Below are positions 17,835-27,105 of a stretch of DNA of 44,820 nt, in pieces. The DNA comes from Giesbergeria anulus (GTDB lineage: Bacteria > Pseudomonadota > Gammaproteobacteria > Burkholderiales > Burkholderiaceae_C). The DNA is taken from assembly GCF_900111115.1 (NCBI RefSeq), contig NZ_FOGD01000015.1, forward strand, positions 1 through 44,820, given 5' to 3'. The position numbers were made by a program, and so were the translations under genes. The stretch's first letter is position 1. The number at the start of each line of letters is the position of its first letter. The notes beneath the pieces are model-generated. The model had not been told where the DNA came from. It did no database searches and saw only the letters and a list, made by a program, of their open reading frames with translations.

Positions 17835-19136
17835 ATGGCAGTCTGGGCTTTAGGCATCAACCACACCACCGCACCGCTCGACCTGCGTGGTCGCTTTGCG
17901 TTTGCGCTCGATCAGATCGCCCCCACCCTGCACGGCCTGCGTCAAGCGCTGGCCCCCGACAACCCCCAGCAGGGCATTGAGTCGGCCATTTTGTCCACCT
18001 GCAACCGCACTGAAATCTACTGCGCGGGTGATGCTCGCGTTTTAGATCGCACGTTTGGCTGGCTGGCCCACAGTGGTGGTGTCAGTCCAGATGTGCTGCG
18101 CTCACACTCCTATGTGCTGCAAAACGGCCCAGCGGCCCGCCATGCCTTCCGCGTGGCTAGCGGATTGGATTCGATGGTGCTGGGCGAGCCGCAAATTTTG
18201 GGCCAAATGAAAAGCGCCGTGCGCGCTGCTGAAGATGCAGGTGCTTTGGGCTCGACGCTCAACCAATTGTTCCAGCGCAGCTTTGCTGTGGCCAAAGAGG
18301 TACGCACCTCTACCGAAATTGGTGCCCATTCCATCAGCATGGCTGCTGCCGCTGTGCGGCTGGCTAGCCAGTTGTTTGAGGATTTGGCCCGCACCAAGGT
18401 GCTGTTTGTCGGCGCTGGTGAGATGATTGAACTCACGGCTACGCACTTTGCTGCCCGCAGCCCGCAAGCCATCGCCATTGCCAACCGTACGCTAGAGCGT
18501 GGTGAAAAACTCGCCACCCGCTTTGGTGGCGAGGTGATGCGGCTGGCTGACCTGCCTGAGCGCCTGCACGAGTTTGATATTGTCGTCAGTTGCACCGCAA
18601 GCAGCTTGCCCATTGTCGGTTTGGGTGCAGTAGAGCGGGCCTTAAAAAAGCGCCGCCATCGCCCGATGTTCATGGTCGATTTGGCAGTGCCACGCGACAT
18701 TGAACCCGAAGTCAAAGCGCTGGAAGATGTGTACCTCTACACCGTCGATGATTTAGCTACCGTGGTGCAAACCGCCCAAGCCAACCGCCAAGCGGCGGTA
18801 GCCCAAGCCGAAGCCATCATTGATGCGGGGGTGCTTAGTTTCATGCACTGGCTCGATGAGCGCGACCCGCAGCATGGCGTGGTGCCCTTGATCCAGCAAA
18901 TCCAAGCCCAAACCGAAGCGTGGCAGGCGGCTGAGATTGCCCGCGCCCAAAAGCGCCTAGCGCAGGGCGAAGATGTCCAAACAGTGCTTGATGCCTTGGC
19001 GCGCGGTCTGACTAACAAGATGCTGCACGGCACCTTGGCCGAACTGCACGCCGGAGATGCCGCTACCCGCGAGCAAACGGCGCGCACCGTCTCGCGTCTG
19101 TTTCTGCGCCAACAGCAAGGCCCTAGCCGCCGTTAG
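17835..19136 (+). CDS. hemA: Glutamyl-tRNA reductase
   Basis: 433 residues. It reduces glutamyl-tRNA(Glu) to glutamate-1-semialdehyde with NADPH, the first committed step of C5-type tetrapyrrole synthesis. The N-terminal catalytic domain begins [19 protein letters not shown] and contains the nucleophile C56 in STCNRTEIY. The NADPH domain shows [14 protein letters not shown], and a C-terminal dimerisation helix region follows. The start is fixed by the conserved N-terminus, yet there is no purine-rich ribosome site before it and a TATAAT box ends 10 bp upstream. The mRNA may therefore be leaderless or nearly so. It is followed by prfA after a 105-bp gap. Confidence 0.97.
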   Translation: MAVWALGINHTTAPLDLRGRFAFALDQIAPTLHGLRQALAPDNPQQGIESAILSTCNRTEIYCAGDARVLDRTFGWLAHSGGVSPDVLRSHSYVLQNGPAARHAFRVASGLDSMVLGEPQILGQMKSAVRAAEDAGALGSTLNQLFQRSFAVAKEVRTSTEIGAHSISMAAAAVRLASQLFEDLARTKVLFVGAGEMIELTATHFAARSPQAIAIANRTLERGEKLATRFGGEVMRLADLPERLHEFDIVVSCTASSLPIVGLGAVERALKKRRHRPMFMVDLAVPRDIEPEVKALEDVYLYTVDDLATVVQTAQANRQAAVAQAEAIIDAGVLSFMHWLDERDPQHGVVPLIQQIQAQTEAWQAAEIARAQKRLAQGEDVQTVLDALARGLTNKMLHGTLAELHAGDAATREQTARTVSRLFLRQQQGPSRR

Positions 19137-19241
19137 CGGCGTTGCTTGCGCCACCGTGGCGGCACTTTCTGTTGGTGTTGGCGGCCACCCTTTCCTGATA
19201 CTGCAAGCGTCCTCGATGGCGCTGCCCCTTCAAATTTTCCC

Positions 19242-20330
19242 ATGAAACCTTTTCTGAGAAGCCAGTTGGAGCGTTATGCCCAGCGCCTAGGCGAGCTGGA
19301 CTTTTTGCTCTCGCGCGATGACATCATGGCCGATATGGCCCAATACCGCGTGCTCTCGCGTGAACACGCCGAAGTGACAGCCATTGCCGGACGTTACCGG
19401 CGCTACCAGCAGCGCGAAAACGATCTGGCCGGGGCGCAAGAGATGCTCTCTGACCCGGATATGGCCGAGATGGCGCAAGAAGAAATCACCAGCGCCCAAG
19501 CCGAGTTGGTGCAACTTGAAGACGAATTGCAACGCCTGCTGCTGCCCAAAGACCCGGACGATGCCCGCAACGCCTTTTTAGAAATCCGCGCCGGTACCGG
19601 CGGCGACGAGTCGGCGCTGTTTGCCGGGGATTTGGCCCGCATGTACATGCGCTATGCCGCCAATGTCGGTTGGAAAGTCGAGACCGTGAGCGAAAACGCC
19701 GCCGAACTGGGCGGCTACAAAGAAATTGTGTTGCGCATGGTGGGCGATAACGTCTATGGCGCGCTCAAGTTTGAATCGGGCGGCCACCGCGTGCAACGTG
19801 TGCCTGCCACCGAAACCCAAGGCCGCATCCACACCAGCGCCTGCACCGTGGCGGTAATGCCTGAGCCAGATGAGACCGAAGCCATCAAGCTCAACCCGGC
19901 TGATTTGCGCATCGATACCTTTCGCGCCAGTGGTGCGGGCGGCCAACACATCAACAAAACCGATTCTGCCGTGCGTGTGGTTCACTTGCCCACCGGCATC
20001 GTTGCTGAATGCCAAGATGGCCGCAGCCAGCACAGCAACAAAGCCAAAGCCTTGCAAGTGCTGCAAGCGCGTATCCAAGAAAAAGAACGCAGTGAGCGTG
20101 CCGCCAAAGAAGCCGCCTTGCGCAAGGGCCTGATTGGCAGCGGCGACCGCAGCGACCGCATCCGCACTTACAACTTTCCACAAGGCCGCCTGACCGACCA
20201 CCGCATCAACCTGACGCTGTACAAGCTGCTCTATGTGATGGAAGGCGACTTGGGCGATGTGCTGCAAGCCCTGCAACATGCCCACGAGGCCGAGCAGTTG
20301 GCCGAATTAGAAGCTGCTCATTTGGGCTGA
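19242..20330 (+). CDS. prfA: Peptide chain release factor 1
   Basis: 362 residues. It recognises UAA and UAG on the ribosome and triggers peptide release. The PAT tripeptide of the codon-recognition loop is in [14 protein letters not shown], and the catalytic GGQ is at residues 233-235 in [14 protein letters not shown], as in Escherichia coli. The start at 19242 ([12 protein letters not shown]) is chosen because it matches the family; upstream in-frame sequence from 19146 is Cys/Trp-rich and unlike any RF1. It is followed immediately by prmC, whose product methylates the GGQ glutamine. Confidence 0.97.
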   Translation: MKPFLRSQLERYAQRLGELDFLLSRDDIMADMAQYRVLSREHAEVTAIAGRYRRYQQRENDLAGAQEMLSDPDMAEMAQEEITSAQAELVQLEDELQRLLLPKDPDDARNAFLEIRAGTGGDESALFAGDLARMYMRYAANVGWKVETVSENAAELGGYKEIVLRMVGDNVYGALKFESGGHRVQRVPATETQGRIHTSACTVAVMPEPDETEAIKLNPADLRIDTFRASGAGGQHINKTDSAVRVVHLPTGIVAECQDGRSQHSNKAKALQVLQARIQEKERSERAAKEAALRKGLIGSGDRSDRIRTYNFPQGRLTDHRINLTLYKLLYVMEGDLGDVLQALQHAHEAEQLAELEAAHLG

Positions 20331-20331
20331 A

Positions 20332-21192
20332 ATGGTAGCCGTAGCCATGTCTGCTTTGCCGCTGCCAACTCTGGTCGATGCCCTGAACTATGCCCGCACC
20401 CAAGGGCTGGCGCGCATTGATGCCCAAATGCTGCTATTGCACACGCTGGGCCGCCCGGTGCATGATCGGGCTTGGCTGCTGGCCCACGACACCGACGTTT
20501 TGCCAGCAGCCGTTAGTGCTGCGTTTCAGGCCCTGTGCCAGCGCCGCGCTGCGGGGGAGCCGGTGGCCTACCTGACTGGCATCAAAGAGTTTTACGGCCT
20601 GCCTTTGCAAGTGGATGCGCGCGTGCTCGATCCGCGCCCCGATACCGAAATTTTGGTCGATTGGGCCTTGGAAGTGTTGCCGACCAGCACCGTCGCCCCC
20701 CAAGTGCTGGATTTGGGCACTGGCAGCGGTGCCATTGCCTTGGCGCTGCAACACCAGCGCCCTGATGCCCAAGTGCTGGCGCTGGATGCCAGCCAAGACG
20801 CCTTAACCGTGGCCCAAGCCAATGCCCAGCGCTTGGGGTTGGCGGTGCAGTTTCAGCAGGGCCACTGGCTGCAAGGGGTGAGCGGCCTGTTTGATGCCAT
20901 CGTTTCTAACCCGCCCTATATTGCCAGTGCTGATCCGCATTTAGCGGCCTTACAGCACGAGCCGCTGCAAGCCTTGGCCAGTGGCCCCGATGGGCTGGAC
21001 GACATCCGGCAGATTGTGGCCCAAGCACCTGTACACCTGCTCCCCGGTGGCTGGCTGCTGCTAGAGCATGGTTGGGATCAGGCCGCCAGCGTGCGTGCCT
21101 TGTTGGCGGCAGTGGGGCTGTGTGAGGTGCAAACGCGCTGCGATTTGGCAGGCACCGAGCGTTGCACTGGCGCACGGCGTGCTTTGGCCTAG
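20332..21192 (+). CDS. prmC: Release-factor glutamine N5-methyltransferase
   Basis: 286 residues, SAM-dependent class I methyltransferase that modifies the glutamine of the GGQ motif in RF1 and RF2. It has a helical N-terminal domain, motif VLDLGTGSGAIALAL for SAM binding and catalytic NPPY (193-196) in VSNPPYIAS. The ATG at 20332 follows the prfA stop directly; a second ATG at 20347 (MSALPLP) is equally possible because neither has a clear ribosome site. The end of the coding region abuts an insertion-sequence remnant. Confidence 0.95.
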   Translation: MVAVAMSALPLPTLVDALNYARTQGLARIDAQMLLLHTLGRPVHDRAWLLAHDTDVLPAAVSAAFQALCQRRAAGEPVAYLTGIKEFYGLPLQVDARVLDPRPDTEILVDWALEVLPTSTVAPQVLDLGTGSGAIALALQHQRPDAQVLALDASQDALTVAQANAQRLGLAVQFQQGHWLQGVSGLFDAIVSNPPYIASADPHLAALQHEPLQALASGPDGLDDIRQIVAQAPVHLLPGGWLLLEHGWDQAASVRALLAAVGLCEVQTRCDLAGTERCTGARRALA

Positions 21193-21426
21193 TAGACAAA
21201 AGAGTCACCGTTGCCAGCGGCTGGCTTGATCTGGCCGTGATTCTCGATTGGTGCGTGCCAGCCCTAGCCAGGCCTGTTCATTGCCGACTACATCGTGAAC
21301 GTCTACAACGCCCAGCGGTTGCATTCGAGTCTGGGCTACGTTGCACCCAGCGAGTTTGAAAAACTTCGCACTACAAGTTTCCTGCAAACACACTGGTCCA
21401 CTTTTTTTCTTATCCGTTTGATCTAA
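21190..21426 (+). pseudogene. Internally deleted IS3-family transposase (orfB) remnant
   Basis: Two pieces of an IS3-type DDE transposase in different frames. Around 21210-21256 the frame reads ASGWLDLAVILDW, resembling the segment just after the first catalytic aspartate. From 21277 another frame reads FIADYIVNVYNAQRLHSSL and continues GYVAPSEFE, the usual C-terminal block, to a TAA at 21424-21426. The central region between them, with the remaining catalytic residues, is deleted, so the remnant is inactive. It lies in the 314-bp gap between prmC and the sensor-kinase gene; the rest of the gap holds no gene. Confidence 0.8.
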
Positions 21427-21506
21427 GAAACTCGACCCTGACAATGTGTGGTGGCCCAAGGTAAAAAGCCATATTGGCTCCGAACAGATAATGGGAGCGC
21501 GCTCTA

Positions 21507-24383
21507 ATGAGCCGGTTTCCGATACGATTTTCCACCTTTTGTTCCATGCCACCTCCTGTTTTGCCTTCGTCGGTGCCTTCTCTTGTCACTGCGGTAACGA
21601 CCATGGCACGTTGGCATCAGGCATGGACTGGCTCCTTGCGCTTTCGGTTGTGGGTGCTGGGATTGGTGCCGCTGCTGGTGGTGTTTCCGATTGTGATTGG
21701 TGTGCTGGTGTGGGTGGGCGGTGCACAGGCCAACCACTTGCTGCTGTTAACTTTGCGTGGCAATTTGGCGGGTAGCCACAATTATCTCAACCAAGTGAAA
21801 ACCGATGTCGGCTGGCGCGTAGAGCAACTGGTCAAGACAGAGCGGCTCAACCAGCTCATCCGCGATCATGCACCGCAAAAAGACATCAACGAAGCCTTGA
21901 CCACGGCAGCCAAGGGCGGCAGGTTGGATTTTTTACTCATTGCCAGTGCTGATGGCACGGTACTTGGCTCCAGTAGCGGGGTAGCCAGAGGCAGCGTGCT
22001 GCCACCATCGTATGTGGTGCGTCAGGCCCAGATGGGGGTGGCCAGTGCAGCTTATGAGCACTTTAAATGGGCGGCATTGGCCGCTTTTTCCACCGAATTT
22101 TCTGACCGATTGTTCTTGCCTGCACCATCACCGGAGCGAGCACCGGCCCTGCTGCAAGGCTTGCTTATCAATGCGGCAGCCCATTTTCCGCTGGCCGTCA
22201 ATGACCCAGACGTGATACTAGTAGGCGGCATTTTGCTCAACCAGAACGCAGCGTTGATGGAGCATATGCGCGAGTTGATTTTCCCGGTAGGGATGTTGCC
22301 CGACGACACCCAAGGCATAGTTACCCTTTTTATGGATGGGGTGCGTATTGCCGCTAGTGCGCACCGTGGTGCCGATGCCGCCGGGGCCGTAGTCCAACCC
22401 GAAGTGCTAGAACGGGTGCTCCAGCAAGGCGAGACTTGGCTGGGCCAAGTAGTGTTAGCCGACCAATCGTATTTGGCCGGATATGACGCCATCCTCGATG
22501 GCCACGGCCAACGCATTGGCCTGATTGGTGTGGGCTTTCCCTATCACCCCTACCAGCGGGTGATGAGCGTGTTACTGATGCTCGTCGCTGGCCTGCTGGC
22601 GCTAGCCATGTTGGTGTTGTCTGTGCTGTTTTTGCGTGCGGGTCGGATGCTGACGACGCGCTTGCGCGCCATCACTAGCACGATGGTGGCTGTGGGTCAG
22701 GGAGATCGCACTGCCCGGGTCGGAGTGCCCCAGTACGACGATGAACTGGGTCAGCTCATGCGCCATTTTGATGCCTTATTGGACACCATCGCCCGCCAAG
22801 CGGCCGAGCAAGAGGTGGCCCAGCACCATATTGCCGAAGAAGCCTCGCGCCGCCGGGCGCTGTTTGAGCATGAGCGCGATGGCGTGCTGGTGCTCAACCC
22901 CGATGGCAGCGTATTTGAGGCCAACCCACGGGCAGCGGCCTTGCTGGGCTGTAACACTGCCATGATGCAGCAGATGCACCTGCACGACTGGGATGCCCAT
23001 TACAGCCGTGCAGAAGTAACAGCCTTGCTCAATGAGGTCGGTGAGGATGGCCGGTTTCTTGAAACCTTGCTGCGTCGCAGTGATGACAGCACCTTTCCGG
23101 CAGAGTTGAGCATCAGCCGAGTGCGTTGGAGTGATCGCACCTTTGTGCTGGTGCTGCTGCGTGATATTACCGAGCGCCACGCCATCCAGACAGAACTAGA
23201 ACTGTACCGGCTCGATCTAGAGCGGCTGGTGGTGCATCGCACCAAGGAGCTACAAGACCGCTCTGAGCAGCTCAATACCATTTTTGCCCTCAGTCCCGAT
23301 GGCTTTGTGCTGTTCAACCGGCGGCGCAAGGTGGCTTTTGCCAATCGGGCTTTTTTGCATATGCTGGGTTTAGAGTCAGAGCAGGTCATTGGCTTGGATG
23401 AAGACGATTTTTCTACCTTACTGGCGCAAAAATCATTGGCCCAAGCGCGTTTTCCGACCGTGGCTGCGCTGCGGGCAGCATACAAGAGCCGTCGCCAGTC
23501 GGAGGCACAGCACCAAACCAGTAACGACCACGAACTGCACCGATTGTTTGAGCTGGCCGCTCCAGCCCACCGGATGATTGAGGTGCTCATTCGCTTGTCA
23601 GAGACCGCCACAGTCTCGCAAATTTTGTATTTCCGTGATGTCACCCATGAGACTGAGGTGGATCGCATGAAAAGTGAGTTTCTGTCTACGGCGGCCCATG
23701 AGTTGCGCACGCCCATGACCAGCGTTTATGGCTATGTTGAATTGCTGCGCATGCGTGAGTTTGACGCGCCCAAGCGCAACCAGCTACTAGAGACTGTTTC
23801 GCGTCAGTCCGAGCTGATGTCTTCCATCATCAATGAGTTGTTGGATTTGGCACGCATTGAATCGCGCCGAGGCAAAGACTTTGTGGTGGAGCGGGTGGCC
23901 TTGCAGGAGGTGCTGGCCGAAGTGGTGGCAGGCTACAAGCCACCAGCAGAACGCCATGCCCCGGTATTGCCCCAGAGCGATGTGCCCTTGTGGGTGCAGG
24001 TTGACCGCAAAAAACTACAGCAAGCCCTGCTCAATATCTTGTCCAATGCCTACAAGTACTCGCCACAAGGGGGTCAAGTGCAACTGCACTACTGCCATGC
24101 CCATACCGAGGCGCAGGGGGCTCAGGTGGGTGTGCAGGTGCAAGACGACGGTATCGGCATGACCCCAGAACAACTTAACCGAGTTTGTGAGCGTTTTTAC
24201 CGCGCTGATTCCTCCGGGCAGATTCAGGGCACCGGGCTGGGCATGAGCATTGTGAAAGAAATTGTCGAGCTGAGTGGTGGCCATTTGCAAATAGACAGCA
24301 CCTTGGGGGCGGGCACCACTGTTACGCTGTGGCTGCCTGCGGCACCACCGCTGCTGGGCACTGAAACCACACCGCCAGCATGA
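21507..24383 (+). CDS. Large PAS-containing sensor histidine kinase
   Basis: 958 residues. Transmembrane helix 1 (about 45-70, LVPLLVVFPIVIGVLVWVGG) is followed by a ~280-residue periplasmic sensor region of double-Cache type and helix 2 (about 352-378). Then come a HAMP linker, PAS1 (from about 452, ERDGVLVLNPDGSVFEANP), a coiled coil, PAS2 (from about 591, LSPDGFVLFNRRRKVAFAN), HisKA with H731 in AAHELRTPMTSV, and HATPase with N-box NILSNAYKYS, DDGIGMT and GTGLGMSIV. There is no receiver domain, and no response-regulator gene is adjacent, so the partner is unknown. The start may be 21507 or the in-frame ATG at 21603. With the IS3 remnant it separates grxD from prmC, which suggests acquisition. 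Confidence 0.9.
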   Translation: MSRFPIRFSTFCSMPPPVLPSSVPSLVTAVTTMARWHQAWTGSLRFRLWVLGLVPLLVVFPIVIGVLVWVGGAQANHLLLLTLRGNLAGSHNYLNQVKTDVGWRVEQLVKTERLNQLIRDHAPQKDINEALTTAAKGGRLDFLLIASADGTVLGSSSGVARGSVLPPSYVVRQAQMGVASAAYEHFKWAALAAFSTEFSDRLFLPAPSPERAPALLQGLLINAAAHFPLAVNDPDVILVGGILLNQNAALMEHMRELIFPVGMLPDDTQGIVTLFMDGVRIAASAHRGADAAGAVVQPEVLERVLQQGETWLGQVVLADQSYLAGYDAILDGHGQRIGLIGVGFPYHPYQRVMSVLLMLVAGLLALAMLVLSVLFLRAGRMLTTRLRAITSTMVAVGQGDRTARVGVPQYDDELGQLMRHFDALLDTIARQAAEQEVAQHHIAEEASRRRALFEHERDGVLVLNPDGSVFEANPRAAALLGCNTAMMQQMHLHDWDAHYSRAEVTALLNEVGEDGRFLETLLRRSDDSTFPAELSISRVRWSDRTFVLVLLRDITERHAIQTELELYRLDLERLVVHRTKELQDRSEQLNTIFALSPDGFVLFNRRRKVAFANRAFLHMLGLESEQVIGLDEDDFSTLLAQKSLAQARFPTVAALRAAYKSRRQSEAQHQTSNDHELHRLFELAAPAHRMIEVLIRLSETATVSQILYFRDVTHETEVDRMKSEFLSTAAHELRTPMTSVYGYVELLRMREFDAPKRNQLLETVSRQSELMSSIINELLDLARIESRRGKDFVVERVALQEVLAEVVAGYKPPAERHAPVLPQSDVPLWVQVDRKKLQQALLNILSNAYKYSPQGGQVQLHYCHAHTEAQGAQVGVQVQDDGIGMTPEQLNRVCERFYRADSSGQIQGTGLGMSIVKEIVELSGGHLQIDSTLGAGTTVTLWLPAAPPLLGTETTPPA

Positions 24384-24465
24384 CCAGCCTGTGGCTTTGG
24401 CCCTCTGGGTGGGGCAACAGTGAAATAATCGCGCATCTTTTAGCAGACACAGAGAAACTTTTCCC

Positions 24466-24786
24466 ATGAGCGACACCCAACAACGCATTGATACCTTGGT
24501 CAAGTCCAGCAACGTTTTGCTGTTCATGAAAGGCACCGCCAGCTTTCCGCAGTGCGGCTTTTCGGGCCGTGCCATCCAGATTTTGAAGGCTTGCGGCGTA
24601 GACCCCAAAGCGGTGGTTACCGTCAACGTGCTCGAAGATGACGCCATCCGCCAAGGCATTAAAGAATATAGCCAGTGGCCCACTATTCCGCAGCTCTACA
24701 TCAAGGGCGAGTTTATTGGTGGCTCCGACATCATGATGGAGATGTACGAGTCGGGCGAGTTGCAGCAGGTTCTGAACCCAGCCTAA
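24466..24786 (+). CDS. grxD: Monothiol glutaredoxin (Grx4/GrxD type)
   Basis: 106 residues with the CGFS active site (QCGFSGRAIQIL), preceded by VLLFMKGTASFPQ and followed by the glutathione-binding WPTIPQLYIKGEFIGGSDI. CGFS glutaredoxins carry a [2Fe-2S] cluster bridged by two protomers and glutathione and pass clusters on, often with BolA partners, in the cytosol. Length is normal. In related genomes grxD usually follows prmC; here a kinase gene lies between them. Confidence 0.96.
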   Translation: MSDTQQRIDTLVKSSNVLLFMKGTASFPQCGFSGRAIQILKACGVDPKAVVTVNVLEDDAIRQGIKEYSQWPTIPQLYIKGEFIGGSDIMMEMYESGELQQVLNPA

Positions 24787-24861
24787 GCTGCGCTAGCCGC
24801 AGCCCGGCTACACTGGCGTGGTGGCATACGGCCCGGCACATCCTGTGTTTCTGCCCCGATC

Positions 24862-26169
24862 ATGCTTTACCACTTTCTGTTTATTGCTGCGCTGGTGGCT
24901 ACCAGCGCATTCTTCTCTGCCGCCGAGATTTCTCTGGCGGCTTCGCGGCGCTTGCGCCTGCGCCAAATGGCCGACGATGGTGATACCCGTGCGGCACGGG
25001 TATTGCGCACCCAAGAGCAGCCGGGGGATTATTTCACCGTGGTGCAAATTGGCCAGAACGCCGTGGCTATTTTGGGCGGTATTGTGGGTGAAGGGGCCCT
25101 TAGCCCCTACCTGACGGCTTTTTTTGGCTGGTGGTTGCCAGTCGCGGCAGCAGAAACGGCCGGTTTTTTGGTGTCGTTCCTGCTCATCACCTCGCTGTTT
25201 ATCTTGTTGTCGGACTTGCTGCCCAAGCGCTTGGGCATGGCCGAGCCCGAACGGCTGGCCTTGCGCTTGCACGCACCCATGCTGCTGTGCATGACTTTGC
25301 TGCGCCCGCTGGTGTGGTTTTACAGCCGCTGTGCTGATGCCCTGTTTCGGCTGCTGGGTTTGTCGTCCTTGCGTGATGAGCGCATCACCTCCGACGACAT
25401 TTTGGCGATGATGGAGGCGGGCACCCAAGCAGGGGTGCTGGCGGCCAGCGAGCAGCAGGTGATTACCAATGTGTTTGAGCTCGATACGCGCATGGTCAGC
25501 AGCGCGATGTCGCAGCGTGAGCGCATTTCGTTTTTTCGTCGTGATGAATCTGATGCCGTGATTCGGCTGCGCATTGCCGCCGAGCCTTTCTCAACCTACC
25601 CAGTTTGCGAGGGCGATATCGACCACGTGGTGGGCTATGTCGATGCCAAAGACCTGTTTCAGCGTGTGCTCAATAACCAGCCCATTTCTTTGCAAGACGA
25701 TAGCCTCGTGCGCAAGGTGCTGGTCATGCCCGACCGCCTGACCTTGGCCGAGGTGCTGACCCAGTTTCGCCAAGCCCACGAAGATTTTGCCATCCTCGTT
25801 AATGAATACAGTTTGGTGGTGGGGCTGGTCACGCTCAATGATGTGATGAGTACGGTGATGGGCGATTTGGTCTCGCCCTTTGATGAGGAGCAAATTATTC
25901 GGCGCGATGCCGATTCTTGGCTCATTGACGGGGTCACGCCTATTGGCGATGTGCTGCGCGCACTCAACTTAGACGAGTTGCCCCACGCCGGAGATTATGA
26001 AACCTTGGCCGGGTTTTTGATGGTGATGCTGCGCCGCGTGCCCCGGCGCACCGACAGCGTCAGTTGGGGCGGCTACAAGTTTGAAGTGTTGGACGTGGAC
26101 AGCTACCGCATTGACCAAGTGATGGTGTCGCGCGCGTTGTCGGTTCATTCGTCAGAACCGGTTAAGTAA
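24862..26169 (+). CDS. HlyC/CorC-family membrane protein (CNNM domain, CBS pair)
   Basis: 435 residues. The N-terminal CNNM/DUF21 transmembrane domain has three to four helices (FLFIAALVATSAFFSAAEIS, AVAILGGIVGEGAL, FLVSFLLITSLFILLSDLLP). A tandem CBS pair follows (DTRMVSSAMSQRERI, YPVCEGDIDHVVGYVDAKDL, AILVNEYSLVVGLVTLNDV), then a C-terminal CorC_HlyC FAD-like domain. Relatives include magnesium/cobalt efflux proteins and the Escherichia coli YtfL/PaeA polyamine exporter, so an export role is plausible but the substrate is unknown. Older annotations as hemolysin are misleading. Confidence 0.9.
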   Translation: MLYHFLFIAALVATSAFFSAAEISLAASRRLRLRQMADDGDTRAARVLRTQEQPGDYFTVVQIGQNAVAILGGIVGEGALSPYLTAFFGWWLPVAAAETAGFLVSFLLITSLFILLSDLLPKRLGMAEPERLALRLHAPMLLCMTLLRPLVWFYSRCADALFRLLGLSSLRDERITSDDILAMMEAGTQAGVLAASEQQVITNVFELDTRMVSSAMSQRERISFFRRDESDAVIRLRIAAEPFSTYPVCEGDIDHVVGYVDAKDLFQRVLNNQPISLQDDSLVRKVLVMPDRLTLAEVLTQFRQAHEDFAILVNEYSLVVGLVTLNDVMSTVMGDLVSPFDEEQIIRRDADSWLIDGVTPIGDVLRALNLDELPHAGDYETLAGFLMVMLRRVPRRTDSVSWGGYKFEVLDVDSYRIDQVMVSRALSVHSSEPVK

Positions 26170-26280
26170 AAAGCCGACCAGAAAAATGGATGTAGGTAGC
26201 GCGCCCGTAGCCGGTTTTGTGCCTCGCGCAGGGCTTTGGGTTTACTAACCCCTGCGGCCAGCTATCAGCATTCGACTGGC

Positions 26281-26305
26281 ACATACCACCACTGTGGCGG
26301 TATGT
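26281..26305 (+). terminator. Hairpin in the gap after the CorC-family gene
   Basis: ACATACC (26281-26287) pairs with GGTATGT (26299-26305), and an inner CCAC/GTGG gives a long, nearly perfect stem followed by TTGTG. It could end transcription from the left, but no good T-tract is present. The rest of 26170-26424 is A+T-rich with no gene that I can see. Confidence 0.35.
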
Positions 26306-26424
26306 TTGTGCATCTCGTCATTCCCTTGTATCGCGTCCACAAAAGATATTTATCAAAGTGCATTTTTTGCAAATATTTTATAAGCAGGCTAAACATCAAG
26401 AAGAACGTAGAAATTTTTTCTTGC

Positions 26425-27105
26425 TTAAGCTCCTAGGTTACCTGCGCCGTTAAAAATCCAGTTGCGCTGTGCGGTAAACACCGCATTAGGATAGGGGTCG
26501 CGGCCCCGGCTGCCGTTGTAACGGCCCAGCGCCATGAACACATCGCCGCGCTCGCGTTCTAGGTAGTGGCGCAAAATCACGCAGCCAAAGCGCAGATTGG
26601 TCTGCATATGAAACAGCTTGCCGGGGTCTCCATCGCCAATCACCCGTGTCCAAAAGGGCATGACCTGCATATAGCCGCGCGCCCCAACGCTGGAGATGGC
26701 AAATTTGCGAAAGGCGCTTTCTACTTGGATCAGCCCCAGCACCAGCGATACATCCAGCCCGGCCCGTTTGCTTTCGTACCATGCCGTTTGCAGAAAATCG
26801 CGGCGTACTTCCAGATCGGGTTTGCGGCTGCGCAGGCGCTCGCTCATAGCGGTCATCCAGTGCAGATAGCCCAAGCGGGCCTCAGTGGAGGGAAACTCCG
26901 GCTCCGGCGGCGCTTGGTTGAGCACGGCAGAACTCAGGGCGGTGCGCACTGAGTCCATCAGCGGCTCTTCCATTTGCCCGCCAGCGTGGGCTGGCGTAGG
27001 GCTGCCCAGCCACAGCGCTGGTGCCGCCACCAGCGCCCCCAAAGAGGCCAAGCTGGCGCGGCGCGACACCCCGCCGACACTAGCAGTGTCCCAGCGGGTG
27101 CTCAT
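26425..27105 (-). CDS. Lytic transglycosylase (SLT domain) with Tat-like signal
   Basis: 226 residues. The N-terminus carries [19 protein letters not shown], a twin-arginine-like export signal (R15, R16), with a likely cleavage after AHA (residues 39-41). The SLT domain covers about 105-215, with catalytic E129 in [20 protein letters not shown], then YMQVMPFW and LGRYNGSRG. Such enzymes cut the glycan strand of peptidoglycan and form 1,6-anhydro ends in the periplasm. The start overlaps the proS stop by 4 bp, so it is translated from the proS transcript. Confidence 0.9.
   Translation of the reverse strand: MSTRWDTASVGGVSRRASLASLGALVAAPALWLGSPTPAHAGGQMEEPLMDSVRTALSSAVLNQAPPEPEFPSTEARLGYLHWMTAMSERLRSRKPDLEVRRDFLQTAWYESKRAGLDVSLVLGLIQVESAFRKFAISSVGARGYMQVMPFWTRVIGDGDPGKLFHMQTNLRFGCVILRHYLERERGDVFMALGRYNGSRGRDPYPNAVFTAQRNWIFNGAGNLGA

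Noticed and set aside
24862-26169. Annotation of the CNNM/CBS protein as a hemolysin
   Set aside because: The hemolysin label for this family is historical; the domain layout fits ion or polyamine export.
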